Shown in pieces: positions 1 to 7,560 of a DNA stretch of 39,725 nt. Source of the DNA: Caulobacter sp. AP07. Its GTDB lineage: Bacteria; Pseudomonadota; Alphaproteobacteria; Caulobacterales; Caulobacteraceae. Numbering within the stretch: the stretch's first letter is position 1; each line of letters opens with the position of its first letter. The stretch covers positions 1 to 39,725 of the forward strand of contig NZ_AKKF01000032.1 of NCBI RefSeq assembly GCF_000281955.1, given 5' to 3'. A program made the translations under genes and the position numbers. The notes beneath the pieces were generated by a model. The model made no database searches and had not been told where the DNA came from. It saw only the letters and a list, made by a program, of their open reading frames with translations.

Positions 1-606
1 GCCCCGCCAGTGCGGCGGTCGGCTGAGGACCAGCAGCGGTCCGCGCGCCCGGCGACGGGCGACCAGGGGAACGACGACCAGCACCAGGGTGATCAGGGCG
101 ATCGGGATCATCGCCACCACCGCCCCGGCCAGCGGAATGGCGATGGCGTCCGACCACTCCGGCAACTGCTCGCGATACATCCGGTGCAGCGGATCGGCCG
201 CCAGGCCCGCCAGGGTGGCGACCAGGGCCAGGAACGTTACGCCCAGGACGATCAAGGCGTTGCGCTGGGTCGTCAGCAACCGCGCCCCGAACCGCGCCAC
301 CAGGCCCGTAACGACGGCCGCGAAGGCCGCGAGGCTGAGGCTGCTATAGGCCAGGTCGGCATACAGCCATTTGTGGGTGGCGTACTTGGCCTGCAGCACG
401 CCGAACCGGGCCGTGGCCTGCTTGAAGTCGGCCAGCTGCGGCTCGCCGAAATAGAGCAGGCCGCGCAAGGCGTGCAGCTCGGCGAAATAGGCCTTGGAGT
501 CGCTGTGCCAGGGCGTGACGGCGGCCAGCCACAGCAGCAGCCCGCCCGCCGCCAGCAGGACCAGGCAGAGCGCGGCGGTCACGCGGACCGCGGGTGTAAG
601 CTTCAC
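1..606 (-). CDS. Membrane protein of unknown function, 3' end outside window
   Basis: Function not recognised. Read on the minus strand from a GTG at 606-604, the frame is open for 202 codons to base 1, so the C-terminus lies outside the window. It begins MKLTPAVRVTAALCLVLLAA. Four hydrophobic segments are visible at about residues 8-29, 86-105, 117-136 and 156-182. Between the first two is a soluble stretch (about 31-80), and the last is followed by an Arg-rich patch (183-188). The GTG overlaps the rarA stop (GTGA), which implies translational coupling with rarA. The GTG start with no ATG nearby and the exact overlap support the call; the role is unknown. Confidence 0.7.
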   Translation of the reverse strand, partial: MKLTPAVRVTAALCLVLLAAGGLLLWLAAVTPWHSDSKAYFAELHALRGLLYFGEPQLADFKQATARFGVLQAKYATHKWLYADLAYSSLSLAAFAAVVTGLVARFGARLLTTQRNALIVLGVTFLALVATLAGLAADPLHRMYREQLPEWSDAIAIPLAGAVVAMIPIALITLVLVVVPLVARRRARGPLLVLSRPPHWRG

Positions 607-1904
607 TTGCCGTCTCTCCGCAGGCGGTTCCAGGCGTCCAGCCGTTCCTTGACCTTGGCCTCGGCGCCAACCGGCTTGGGCTCATACAGGCTGGGGCGCG
701 TCATGCCATCGGGGAAATAGTTCTGGCCCGAGACCCCGCCCTCGACGTCGTGGTCGTAGGCGTAGCCGTCGCCATAGCCGAGGGTCTTCATCAGCTTGGT
801 CGGGGCGTTGAGGATGTGGGCCGGCGGCGGCAAGCTGCCGGTCTCCTTGGCGGCCCGGCGGGCGGCCTTGTAGGCGACGTAGACGGCGTTGGACTTGGGG
901 GCGCTGGCCATGTGGACCACGGCCTGGGCCAGGGCCAGTTCGCCCTCGGGCGATCCCAGGAAGTCGTAGGCGTCCTTGGCGGCGGTGGTCAGCAGCAGGC
1001 TCAGCGGGTCGGCCGCGCCGATATCCTCCGACGCCATGCGCACCAGGCGGCGGGCGATGAACAGCGGGTCCTCGCCGCCCTCCAGCATCCGCGCCAGCCA
1101 GTACAGCGCCGCGTCCGGGTCGCTGCCGCGCACCGACTTATGCAGGGCCGAGACGAGGTTGTAGTGCTCTTCGCGGTTCTTGTCGTAGGCCGGGCGGCGC
1201 TTCTGCAGGAACTGGCCCAGCTGGGTGGGGTTGAGCGGCGTGTCCGTGCCGACGGCCAGCAGGGTCTCGGTCAGGGTCAGCAGGTAGCGGCCGTCGCCGT
1301 CGGCCATGGCGATCAGGGTCGCGCGAGCGTCGTCGTCCAGCGGCAGCCTGCGCCCCTCGGCGGCCTCGGCCTTGACCAGCAGGGCTTCCAGCGCCTCCTC
1401 GTCCAGGCGCTTGAGCACGAAGACCTGGCAGCGCGACAGCAGAGCGCCGTTCAGCTCGAACGACGGGTTCTCGGTCGTGGCGCCCACAAGGGTGACGATC
1501 CCCTCCTCCACGAACGGCAGGAAACCGTCCTGCTGGGCGCGGTTGAAGCGATGGATCTCGTCGACGAACAGCAGGGTGCTCTGGCCGGCCTGGCGGCGCA
1601 TGCGAGCCTGCTCGAAGGCCTTCTTCAGGTCGGCGACGCCGGAGAACACCGCCGAGATCTGCATGAACTCGTAGCCGCCGGCCTTGGCCAGCAGGCGGGC
1701 GATGGTGGTCTTGCCGGTGCCGGGCGGCCCCCACAGGATCATCGAGGCCAGGCGACGGGCCGCGGCCATCCGGCCGATGGGGCCGTCGGGGCCCAGCAGG
1801 TGTTCCTGGCCCACCACCTCATCGAGGGTCTGGGGTCGCAGGCGGTCGGCCAGCGGGCTGGGCGCATGGGGCGTCAGGCCGGCGGCTTGGAAAAGATCGG
1901 ACAT
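603..1904 (-). CDS. rarA: Replication-associated recombination protein A (AAA+ ATPase)
   Basis: RarA/MgsA (WHIP/Mgs1 family) is a AAA+ ATPase acting at stalled replication forks. The 433-residue length is usual. Walker A GPPGTGKTT is at residues 59-67, Walker B LLFVDEIH at 111-118, the sensor-1 segment GATTENPSF at 141-149, and the arginine finger in LLSRC near 158. The C-terminal half carries the family's tetramerisation region (SALHKSVRGSDPDAALYWL, then ARMLEGGEDP). The N-terminus MSDLFQAAG is the family's typical short leader, which fixes the ATG at 1904 although no clear Shine-Dalgarno precedes it. The next gene overlaps its stop codon. Only 34 bp separate it from the divergent VOC gene, so the two promoters must be packed together. 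Confidence 0.97.
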   Translation of the reverse strand: MSDLFQAAGLTPHAPSPLADRLRPQTLDEVVGQEHLLGPDGPIGRMAAARRLASMILWGPPGTGKTTIARLLAKAGGYEFMQISAVFSGVADLKKAFEQARMRRQAGQSTLLFVDEIHRFNRAQQDGFLPFVEEGIVTLVGATTENPSFELNGALLSRCQVFVLKRLDEEALEALLVKAEAAEGRRLPLDDDARATLIAMADGDGRYLLTLTETLLAVGTDTPLNPTQLGQFLQKRRPAYDKNREEHYNLVSALHKSVRGSDPDAALYWLARMLEGGEDPLFIARRLVRMASEDIGAADPLSLLLTTAAKDAYDFLGSPEGELALAQAVVHMASAPKSNAVYVAYKAARRAAKETGSLPPPAHILNAPTKLMKTLGYGDGYAYDHDVEGGVSGQNYFPDGMTRPSLYEPKPVGAEAKVKERLDAWNRLRRDGK

Positions 1905-1938
1905 GGAGTAGGTTTACTTAATCGTGGGAGGAACCACC

Positions 1939-2358
1939 ATGACCAACGACGGCGACCCGACCCGGGGCCCCGCATCCGGCGTCACCCCGTATCTGTCCGT
2001 GGTCGGCGGCAAGGCGGCCGTGGAGTTCTACAAACGGGCGTTCCTGGCCGAGGAGACCTTCCGCAACACCGCCGACGACGGCGAGCGGATCATGCATTCG
2101 CGGCTGGTCATCAACGGCGACTGGGTGATGCTGTCGGACCATTTCGCCGAGATGGTCGGCGGCGCGGCCTTCGCGCCCCCCGCCTCGGTCACCCTGCACC
2201 TGCAGGTCGACGACGCCGACGCCTGGTGGAACCGGGCGCTCGAGGCCGGCGCGACGGTGCGCTTCCCGCTGGCCGACCAGTTCTGGGGCGACCGCTACGG
2301 CCAGGTCCTCGACCCGTTCGGCCACTGCTGGTCGATCGCTTCGAAGATCAAGGCGTAG
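1939..2358 (+). CDS. VOC family (PhnB/glyoxalase-like) protein
   Basis: A 139-residue vicinal-oxygen-chelate fold protein. It begins with the PhnB-like pattern TPYLSVVGGKAAVEFYKRAF, continues with an HSRLVINGDWVMLSD strand region and ends with DRYGQVLDPFGHCWSIASK, the usual last strand of DUF1428/PhnB-type VOC proteins. Substrate and metal use cannot be told from the sequence. The ATG at 1939 is chosen because GGGAGGA lies just upstream at 1926-1932; a GTG at 1924 is in frame but has no ribosome site. The gene is divergent from rarA and convergent with the GFA gene 14 bp away, so it appears to be a single-gene unit inserted among minus-strand genes. Confidence 0.85.
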   Translation: MTNDGDPTRGPASGVTPYLSVVGGKAAVEFYKRAFLAEETFRNTADDGERIMHSRLVINGDWVMLSDHFAEMVGGAAFAPPASVTLHLQVDDADAWWNRALEAGATVRFPLADQFWGDRYGQVLDPFGHCWSIASKIKA

Positions 2359-2372
2359 GTGCCAGCCCGAGC

Positions 2373-2795
2373 CTACTCCGCCATCGTCTCGCCGGAGCCG
2401 CCGAACTCCGCCGGGAAGTCCTTCAGCTTGGGCAGGCCGTCGTGCATCGGCAGGACGGTCTGGGCGTAGTTCACGTGTACGCCCGGCGTGAAGGCCAAGG
2501 TCGGAAGGGTCGCGGCGAAGACGTCCACCAGCCCCAGGGTCGGATGGTTGGTCATCAGGTGCCCGCCGCACTTGGCGCAGTATTGCCGCTGGCTGAACCC
2601 GGTCTTCTGATAGCTCGCCAGCTCGTCGGACCCCGAGGTGATCCGCACGGCCTCGGGTTTCCACAGGCTGAAGGCGTTGACCGGCCCGCCGGACCACGAG
2701 CGGCAAGACTGGCAATGGCAATAGCCCATGGCCTCCGGCTCGCCGGTGACCTCCAACTGGACCGTGCCGCAAAAGCAACTTCCAAGATGGGTCAT
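2373..2795 (-). CDS. GFA family (Mss4-like, zinc-binding) protein
   Basis: A 140-residue protein of the glutathione-dependent formaldehyde-activating enzyme family. All seven signature cysteines are present: C7 and C9 (CFC), C26, C28 and C31 (CHCQSC), and C73 and C76 (CAKC). These hold the two zinc ions of the Mss4-like fold. Most members have no proven formaldehyde activity, so a generic name is safer. The ATG at 2795 is preceded by GAGGAAA at a good distance. A longer in-frame reading to 2882 is rejected because its extra 29 residues are basic and unlike the family N-terminus. Confidence 0.88.
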   Translation of the reverse strand: MTHLGSCFCGTVQLEVTGEPEAMGYCHCQSCRSWSGGPVNAFSLWKPEAVRITSGSDELASYQKTGFSQRQYCAKCGGHLMTNHPTLGLVDVFAATLPTLAFTPGVHVNYAQTVLPMHDGLPKLKDFPAEFGGSGETMAE

Positions 2796-2904
2796 GGCGC
2801 GTTTCCTCGACCTTCGTATCGTCGGTTGGCCAGCCAGGCCACGGTACCGCTCGCGCGCCTTTCGAACAAGCGTCGCGAGCACCGGGCCTGGCAGGCGCGC
2901 TCCG

Positions 2905-4329
2905 CTACGCCCTAAGCCGCGCCGTGATCCGCTGGCCGTTGCGCTCGATGGTCACCGTCCAGGCCGACCCGCCGGCGTTGGCCACCGCCGCCAGCTCGGC
3001 GGTGGTGTTGATGGCCTTGCCGTTGACCTCGCGGACGAAGTCGCCCGGACGCAGGCCGGCGTTCAGCGCGAAACCCTGGCCGATCTTGGTGACCAGCACG
3101 CCGCGCCCGGCGAAGGCGTCGACGCCGAGGTCCTGGGCCGCGGCCGGCGACAGGTTGACCACGGTCGCCCCGTCGAAGGGGTTGCGGCCCTTCAGCACCC
3201 GCTCGTCCCGGGCCGGGCTTTCCGGCGCGGCCTCGGCGCGCAGGGTCAGGGTCTGCTCCTTGCCGCCGCGGTTGATCAGCACCGAGACCCGGTCGCCGAC
3301 CTTGTGGGTGCCGATGGCGAAGGCGCCGCCGCCCTCGTCGTTCACCGCCTGGCCGTCGATGGTCAGGATCACGTCGCCCTCGCGGATGCCGGCCCGCTGG
3401 GCCGAACCGCCCGGATAGACGTCGGAGATCACCACGCCACGCGGCGTGGCCAGGCCCAGGCCGCGGGCGATCTCGGCGGTCACCGGCTGGCCCTTCACGC
3501 CCAGCCAGGGCCGCACCACGCTGTGGCCGCCGCCCAGGGCCGTGCTCACCACCTGCCGCACCACGGCGGCCGGAATGGCGAAACCGACGCCGCTGGACGA
3601 GCCCGAGCGTGAGATGATGAAGGTGTTCACCCCGATCAGGTCGCCGTCCATGTCGACCAGCGGACCGCCGGAATTGCCCGGATTGATCGCCGCGTCGGTC
3701 TGGATGTAGCTGCCGAACTCGGCCGCCCCGACGTCGGTGCGGGCCAGGGCCGAGACGATGCCGTTGGTCACGGTCTGGCCCACCCCGAACGGGTTGCCCA
3801 GCGCCAGCACCAGGTCGCCGACCTCCAGCTGTTCCTGGTCGTCGATGGCGATCACCGGCAGGCGCTCGCCCTTGGTGTCGATCTTCAGCACCGCCAGGTC
3901 GGAGCGCGGATCATCAAGCAGCACCGTGGCCGGGAATTCCCGGCGGTCGGCCAGCTGGACGGTGATGTCGCTCATGTTCTCGATGTTGTGGTGGTTGGTG
4001 ATGATCACCCCGTCGGCGCGAACGATGGCGCCGGACCCCAGCGAGCCCTGCACCTGGTCGCGTGGCGCGCCGCCGCCGCCGCCCATGAAGAAGTCCCAGA
4101 ACGGGTCACGCGCCTGCTGGCGCACCACGCGGCGGCTGGCGACGTTGACGATGGCCGGCGCGGTCTTCTTCACGACCGGCGAGAACGAGGCCTTCATCGA
4201 GCCCGGGTCGCTGGGAACGCGGCGGGTCGGCTGGGCCAGGTCCGGGATCGATTGGGCCTTCGACGGCCCTTGCGGCGAGCAGGCGGCCAGCAGGGCCAGG
4301 GCGGGAAGCAGGACGCGATAGGATCGCAT
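2905..4329 (-). CDS. Do-like (DegP/HtrA) serine protease, predicted lipoprotein
   Basis: An envelope quality-control protease of 474 residues. The start MRSYRVLLPALALLAAC is a lipoprotein signal with lipobox LAAC (Cys17), so the enzyme is probably membrane-anchored instead of free in the periplasm. The trypsin-like triad is His114 (TNHHN), Asp144 (DPRSDLAVL) and Ser220 (NPGNSGGPL). A glycine run at about 83-87 lies in the LA-loop region. PDZ1 spans about 272-365 (GVVISDVYPGGSAQRAGI) and PDZ2 about 376-474. The usual TNNHVV around the catalytic His reads TNHHNI here. An HtrA gene next to rplQ and rarA is a common alphaproteobacterial arrangement; here rplQ is displaced by 7.6 kb. Confidence 0.93.
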   Translation of the reverse strand: MRSYRVLLPALALLAACSPQGPSKAQSIPDLAQPTRRVPSDPGSMKASFSPVVKKTAPAIVNVASRRVVRQQARDPFWDFFMGGGGGAPRDQVQGSLGSGAIVRADGVIITNHHNIENMSDITVQLADRREFPATVLLDDPRSDLAVLKIDTKGERLPVIAIDDQEQLEVGDLVLALGNPFGVGQTVTNGIVSALARTDVGAAEFGSYIQTDAAINPGNSGGPLVDMDGDLIGVNTFIISRSGSSSGVGFAIPAAVVRQVVSTALGGGHSVVRPWLGVKGQPVTAEIARGLGLATPRGVVISDVYPGGSAQRAGIREGDVILTIDGQAVNDEGGGAFAIGTHKVGDRVSVLINRGGKEQTLTLRAEAAPESPARDERVLKGRNPFDGATVVNLSPAAAQDLGVDAFAGRGVLVTKIGQGFALNAGLRPGDFVREVNGKAINTTAELAAVANAGGSAWTVTIERNGQRITARLRA

Positions 4330-4392
4330 GGGGGTTTCGCGACTCCGTGGAAGCAGCCCGCGACATCAGCCGAGCTTTCGGGCGCATTGATG

Positions 4393-4419
4393 GCGGCCAA
4401 GGTTCGAGACCTTGGCCGC
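4393..4419. terminator. Perfect inverted repeat between MFS gene and htrA
   Basis: GCGGCCAAGGT at 4393-4403 pairs perfectly with ACCTTGGCCGC at 4409-4419 around a 5-base loop. It lies 20 bp past the MFS stop and about 60 bp before the htrA start. No T-run follows on either side, so it may be a weak terminator, an mRNA-end stabiliser or a protein site. Confidence 0.5.
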
Positions 4420-4439
4420 GGATCTGAAGACTGAAACCC

Positions 4440-5687
4440 TCAGGCGGCCTGGGGTTCCGCCGCCAGCGGCCGGGCGACGCGCAGGGTCAGGACGGCGGCG
4501 GCCAGCACCATCGCCGCGGCGATCAGGATCGGCAGGCCCGGCAGGTGCAGGGTCGCGTCGTGACGGATCGCCCAGGCGAACGGCAGCAGGTACAGCGACG
4601 GCCCGATGATGGCGGTAATGCCCATCATCGCCGAATTGGCGCCCTGCAGCTGGCCCTGCTCCCAGGGCTCGACCCGACGGGTCATCAGGCCCTGCAGGCC
4701 CGGCTGGATCAGGCCCGAGAAGGCGAAGATCGGCAGGCCGCACAGGTACAGCCAGCCGGTCGGGGCCAGGGCGTAGATCAGGAACCCGACGGCGCACGAA
4801 AACAGGCCGATCAGCAGCGCCCCGCGCTCGCCCACCCGCTTGACGATCGGTCCGACCACGAAGCTCTGCAGCAGGATGCCGGCGATCCCGCTGCCCATCA
4901 GGGTCAGGCCGATCACCGCGGTCGACCAGTGATAGCGGAAGCCCATGTACAGCACGAAGACGCTGGGCAGCACGTTGTGGGACAGCTGGAACAGGAAACC
5001 CACCACGCCCAGCCCCAGCAGGTCGGGCTTGCTCCGCAGCAGGTTCAGCGAGCCGACGGGATTGGCCTTCTTCCAGTCGAAGCGCTTGACCCGCTTCTCC
5101 GGCGGCAGGGATTCCGGCAGCACGAAGAAGCCGTACAGCCAGTTGCACAGGGCCAGGGCGGCGCAGACCAGGAACGGCAGGCGATGGTCGAAATGCCAGA
5201 GCCAGCCGCCCAGGGCCGGCCCGAAGGTGAAGCCCACCCCGAACGCCGCCCCCATCAGGCCAAAGCCCTTGGCTCGGTCCTCGGGCTTGGTGACGTCGGC
5301 CACATAGGCCCCGGCGGTCGAGAAGCTGGCGGCGGTCATGCCGTTGAACACCCGGCCGACGAACAGCCACCACAGGTTCGGCGCGAAGGCCATGAACAGG
5401 AAGTCGATCCCCAGGCCGAAGATCGAGGTCAGGATCACCGGTCGGCGGCCGAACCGGTCGGACATCAGGCCCAGGATCGGCGAACAGAAGAACTGCATCA
5501 CGCCCCAGGTGGTGGCGAACAGCACCGTCCACAGCGCGGTTTGCGCCGTGTCGCCGCCGTTGAACCGCTTCATCAGCTCGGGCAGCACGGGGATCATCAC
5601 CCCCAGCGACAGCACGTCGAGGGTGGCGGTGACGAAGATGAAGCCCAGCGCCGCCTGGCGGTGGGTTTTGCTGATGGCCTTGGTCAT
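4440..5687 (-). CDS. MFS transporter, TetA/TCR-like family
   Basis: A 415-residue inner-membrane permease with about 12 hydrophobic segments, probably a proton-coupled exporter. The first helix ATLDVLSLGVMIPVLPEL and motif A GLMSDRFGRRPV (residues 73-84) are characteristic of the Tet(A)/multidrug DHA1 subfamily. A second motif-A-like stretch, FVVGPIVKRVGERGALLIG, opens the second half. Substrate cannot be inferred, and many such chromosomal genes are annotated TCR/Tet family without conferring tetracycline resistance. ATG at 5687 is the natural start. No dedicated TetR regulator sits beside it. Confidence 0.9.
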   Translation of the reverse strand: MTKAISKTHRQAALGFIFVTATLDVLSLGVMIPVLPELMKRFNGGDTAQTALWTVLFATTWGVMQFFCSPILGLMSDRFGRRPVILTSIFGLGIDFLFMAFAPNLWWLFVGRVFNGMTAASFSTAGAYVADVTKPEDRAKGFGLMGAAFGVGFTFGPALGGWLWHFDHRLPFLVCAALALCNWLYGFFVLPESLPPEKRVKRFDWKKANPVGSLNLLRSKPDLLGLGVVGFLFQLSHNVLPSVFVLYMGFRYHWSTAVIGLTLMGSGIAGILLQSFVVGPIVKRVGERGALLIGLFSCAVGFLIYALAPTGWLYLCGLPIFAFSGLIQPGLQGLMTRRVEPWEQGQLQGANSAMMGITAIIGPSLYLLPFAWAIRHDATLHLPGLPILIAAAMVLAAAVLTLRVARPLAAEPQAA

Positions 5688-5763
5688 GACGCTTCCCCTA
5701 ACTCTGTTCTTCCACGCTTTCCACCTTGGTCGTCATCCCTCGAACAAGTCGGGGGATGACGAT

Positions 5764-6258
5764 CTAAGGGGACGGTGAAATCAAGGCTTGCCGGAGCCCC
5801 TCCAGCAGGTCCCGCCACCACTCGCCATGCCGGTGCAGGAACACGCCGTCCGGGAAGTGATGCCGCGCCACGTGCTCGATCGGCACCGTATCCCAGCCAC
5901 GATGCTCGACGGTGACACGGGTCTCCTGGTTTTCGGAGGGCCCCACCGCCTCGAACCGCACCTCGACCTCGGTGTCCATGCCGGGCGCGAAGGTCGCCTG
6001 GCGCCAGCCGAACACCAGCCGCTCGCCCGGCGTCCAGACGCGGACGGGGCCGATCTCGAACACCTTGCCGCTGGGCAGGCGCTCGACCAGACGGCTCCCC
6101 TCGCCCGCCCCTTCGAACGCCAGCACGCCCGGCGAGCGCGGGGTGAACGAGAACAGATCGTTGGGCCGCCACCAGGCGCCGATGTCGGCGGTGAAGACCT
6201 CGAACACCCGCAACGGCGGAGCCTTGATGCGCAGGGCGACCAGAACCTTCGAACTCAA
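5764..6258 (-). CDS. SRPBCC (AHSA1-like) domain protein
   Basis: A 164-residue START/SRPBCC-fold protein of the AHSA1 type. It begins SSKVLVALRIKAPPLRVFEVF and has the pattern ADIGAWWRP, then GGRLVERLPSGKVFEIGPV-like and RLVFGWRQA strands, and a C-terminal WWRDLLEGLRQAL helix. These folds bind hydrophobic ligands; the ligand is unknown. The start is taken as TTG at 6258, because GGAGG lies 7 bases upstream and the TTG overlaps the ArsR stop as TTGA. It is the last gene of the VOC-MmcQ-ArsR-SRPBCC operon. ArsR/SRPBCC pairs are a common alphaproteobacterial association. Confidence 0.87.
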   Translation of the reverse strand: MSSKVLVALRIKAPPLRVFEVFTADIGAWWRPNDLFSFTPRSPGVLAFEGAGEGSRLVERLPSGKVFEIGPVRVWTPGERLVFGWRQATFAPGMDTEVEVRFEAVGPSENQETRVTVEHRGWDTVPIEHVARHHFPDGVFLHRHGEWWRDLLEGLRQALISPSP

Positions 6259-6581
6259 GTCCCCGCCTCCACATGGGCCTTGAGGGCCAGGAGTTGGTCG
6301 CTCCACAGCGCCTCGGCCGCCTCGGCCCAGGCCTTCAGCTCGGCCATCGGGGCCGGCCGCAGCGCATAGACCCGCACCCGAGCGTCGAACGGCGGATGGG
6401 TTTCCTCGACCAGCCCGGCCTGGCGCAGGGTGCGCAGGTGGCGGCTCATGGCCGGAGCCGACAGGCCGGCGGCCAGGGCCAGTTCGCCGGCCCGGCGCGG
6501 GCCCTGGCGCAGCAGGTCCACCGTCGCCCGCCGGTGCGGGTCGGCCAAGGCCGCCAGGGTGACGTCGAGCGAGGCGCTCAT
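6255..6581 (-). CDS. ArsR family winged-helix transcriptional regulator
   Basis: A 108-residue ArsR/SmtB-type repressor. The helix-turn-helix is clear: LAALADPHRRATVDLLRQGPRRAGELALAAGLSAPAMSRHLRTLRQAGLVEE, about residues 9-60. The wing carries VRVYALRP. There is no CxC metal site, so it is probably not a metal sensor; the subgroup next to SRPBCC genes usually lacks one. It starts with ATG overlapping the upstream MmcQ-like stop (ATGA) and ends overlapping the SRPBCC start, so it is translated as part of the block. It plausibly autoregulates the operon from the AT-rich region near 7430-7480. Confidence 0.92.
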   Translation of the reverse strand: MSASLDVTLAALADPHRRATVDLLRQGPRRAGELALAAGLSAPAMSRHLRTLRQAGLVEETHPPFDARVRVYALRPAPMAELKAWAEAAEALWSDQLLALKAHVEAGT

Positions 6582-6958
6582 GACGGCGCTTGAGCGCCGA
6601 CGGGGGCATTGGTCGGGGCGCGGCTGGCGTCCAGCAGGGCGATCTGCCGCCTGTTGGCCTTCAGCCGCCAGGCCGCCTCCAGCGCGCCGCGCAGGGTGGG
6701 TTCGTCGACAGCCGCCAGCACGACCAGGGTTGCGCCCTTCAGGCCCCAGGCCCCGGGCACGGGGGCGAACATCGTCGGCTCGACCCCGACCACCATCTCC
6801 TGCTGCTCGCGGGTCAGCGACACCATGCCGAAGCTGGGGTTGGGATAGCCCAGGGTGGCGAAGATCCGCCCGACCCGGAAATCCACCGTACCCATGTGCG
6901 CGCTCTCGATCGCCTCGGGCAGGGCCAGGGCCAGGCGGCGGAAGTCGTCCTGGGTCAT
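6578..6958 (-). CDS. MmcQ/YjbR family protein
   Basis: A 126-residue protein of the MmcQ/YjbR (DUF419) family, which has a CyaY-like fold and is often annotated DNA-binding without firm evidence. Family signs are DDFRRLALALPEAIESAHMGTVDFRVGRIFATL at the N-terminus, then the VSLTREQQ and GWTTV-like GAWGLKGATLV segments. The function of the family is poorly known. It starts 7 bp after the VOC stop and its own stop overlaps the ArsR ATG by four bases, so it is the second gene of the operon. Confidence 0.85.
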   Translation of the reverse strand: MTQDDFRRLALALPEAIESAHMGTVDFRVGRIFATLGYPNPSFGMVSLTREQQEMVVGVEPTMFAPVPGAWGLKGATLVVLAAVDEPTLRGALEAAWRLKANRRQIALLDASRAPTNAPVGAQAPS

Positions 6959-6965
6959 GAGCGGG

Positions 6966-7415
6966 TCACATCCAGCCTTGGATCTTCAGGCCCGACGCCG
7001 CCTCGGCCTCCTCGCGGCTCACCGCCTTGACCGCCGCGCCCACGGTCCAGAAGTGGCCCTCCAGGTCGCGGCAGCGATAGGTGCGGTCGCCATAGAACTG
7101 GTCGGCCGGCTCCATCAGGATTTCGGCCCCCGCCGCGCGGGCCCGCTGGCAATGGGCGTCGACGTCGCCTTCGACCTTGATGTGCACGCTCTGGGTGTTG
7201 AAGCCGTCGATCGAGGCCGGGCTCTTGTGCTGCGCGGTCCACTCATTGCCGATCATCACCAGGCTGTCGCCGAACTTCATCTCCGAATGGGCCAGGTTGC
7301 CGTCGGCGTCCTCGATCAGCATCACCAGCTCGAAGTCGAACGCCGCCTCCAGCCATTTCAGCGCCGCCTTGGGGTCGCGGTAGCAGAGGGCCGAGGTCAG
7401 GGAAGCGCGGGCCAT
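6966..7415 (-). CDS. VOC family (glyoxalase/bleomycin-resistance-like) protein
   Basis: A 149-residue VOC-fold protein and first gene of the operon. It begins with LTSALCYRDPKAALKWLEAAFDFEL, then HSEMKFGDSLVMIG, and ends with DRTYRCRDLEGHFWTVG, the standard VOC repeats. Candidate metal ligands are the His in AHSEM and the Glu/His in DLEGHFW. It is not closely similar to the VOC protein at 1939. Substrate unknown. ATG at 7415 follows a very AT-rich upstream region typical of a promoter. Confidence 0.87.
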   Translation of the reverse strand: MARASLTSALCYRDPKAALKWLEAAFDFELVMLIEDADGNLAHSEMKFGDSLVMIGNEWTAQHKSPASIDGFNTQSVHIKVEGDVDAHCQRARAAGAEILMEPADQFYGDRTYRCRDLEGHFWTVGAAVKAVSREEAEAASGLKIQGWM

Positions 7416-7500
7416 GGCGAAGCTCCATTTACAATTTGATGGAATATTTAACGCATATCGAAACTAAAATCGCAAGCCATGAAGGTTGACGTCGAGCCTT
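7416..7500. promoter_or_regulatory. AT-rich divergent promoter region
   Basis: Between the VOC operon (leftward) and the DUF1348 gene (rightward), the stretch near 7430-7480 drops to about one third GC, against about two thirds around it. It contains TTTAAC, ATATTT and ATCGAAACTAAAAT runs. I could not place an unambiguous -35/-10 pair. It is the natural site for the operon promoter and for ArsR binding. Confidence 0.5.
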
Positions 7501-7505
7501 GCCGA

Positions 7506-7541
7506 TTGTACCGATCAGTACAACTGTACCAATCGGTACAA
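7506..7541. promoter_or_regulatory. Twin palindromic operator, probable TetR site
   Basis: Two adjacent 18-bp palindromic units lie at 7506-7523 and 7524-7541. The first has arms TTGTAC/GTACAA; the second has TGTACC/GGTACA. The outer arms also match each other: TTGTACCGAT at 7506-7515 is the exact inverse of ATCGGTACAA at 7532-7541. The pair sits 20-55 bp upstream of the DUF1348 start, whose next gene encodes a TetR-family protein. TetR regulators commonly bind GTACC-GGTAC palindromes in pairs, so autoregulation of this two-gene unit is the likely role. Confidence 0.8.
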
Positions 7542-7560
7542 CAAGACAGGAAACCGACCG

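Noticed and set aside
750..2915. Open frame of 721 codons across rarA, VOC and GFA genes
   Set aside because: It crosses three recognised genes in other frames, and its composition is Gly/Gln/Arg-rich without any motif.
4440..5687. Calling the MFS gene a tetracycline resistance gene
   Set aside because: Family resemblance is at the Tet/multidrug subfamily level only; no paired TetR gene or mobile context is present.
5764..6609. Longer reading of the SRPBCC gene to 6609
   Set aside because: It runs through the ArsR gene in another frame. The extra residues are Arg/Pro/Gly-rich, and TTG at 6258 has a ribosome site and stop overlap.
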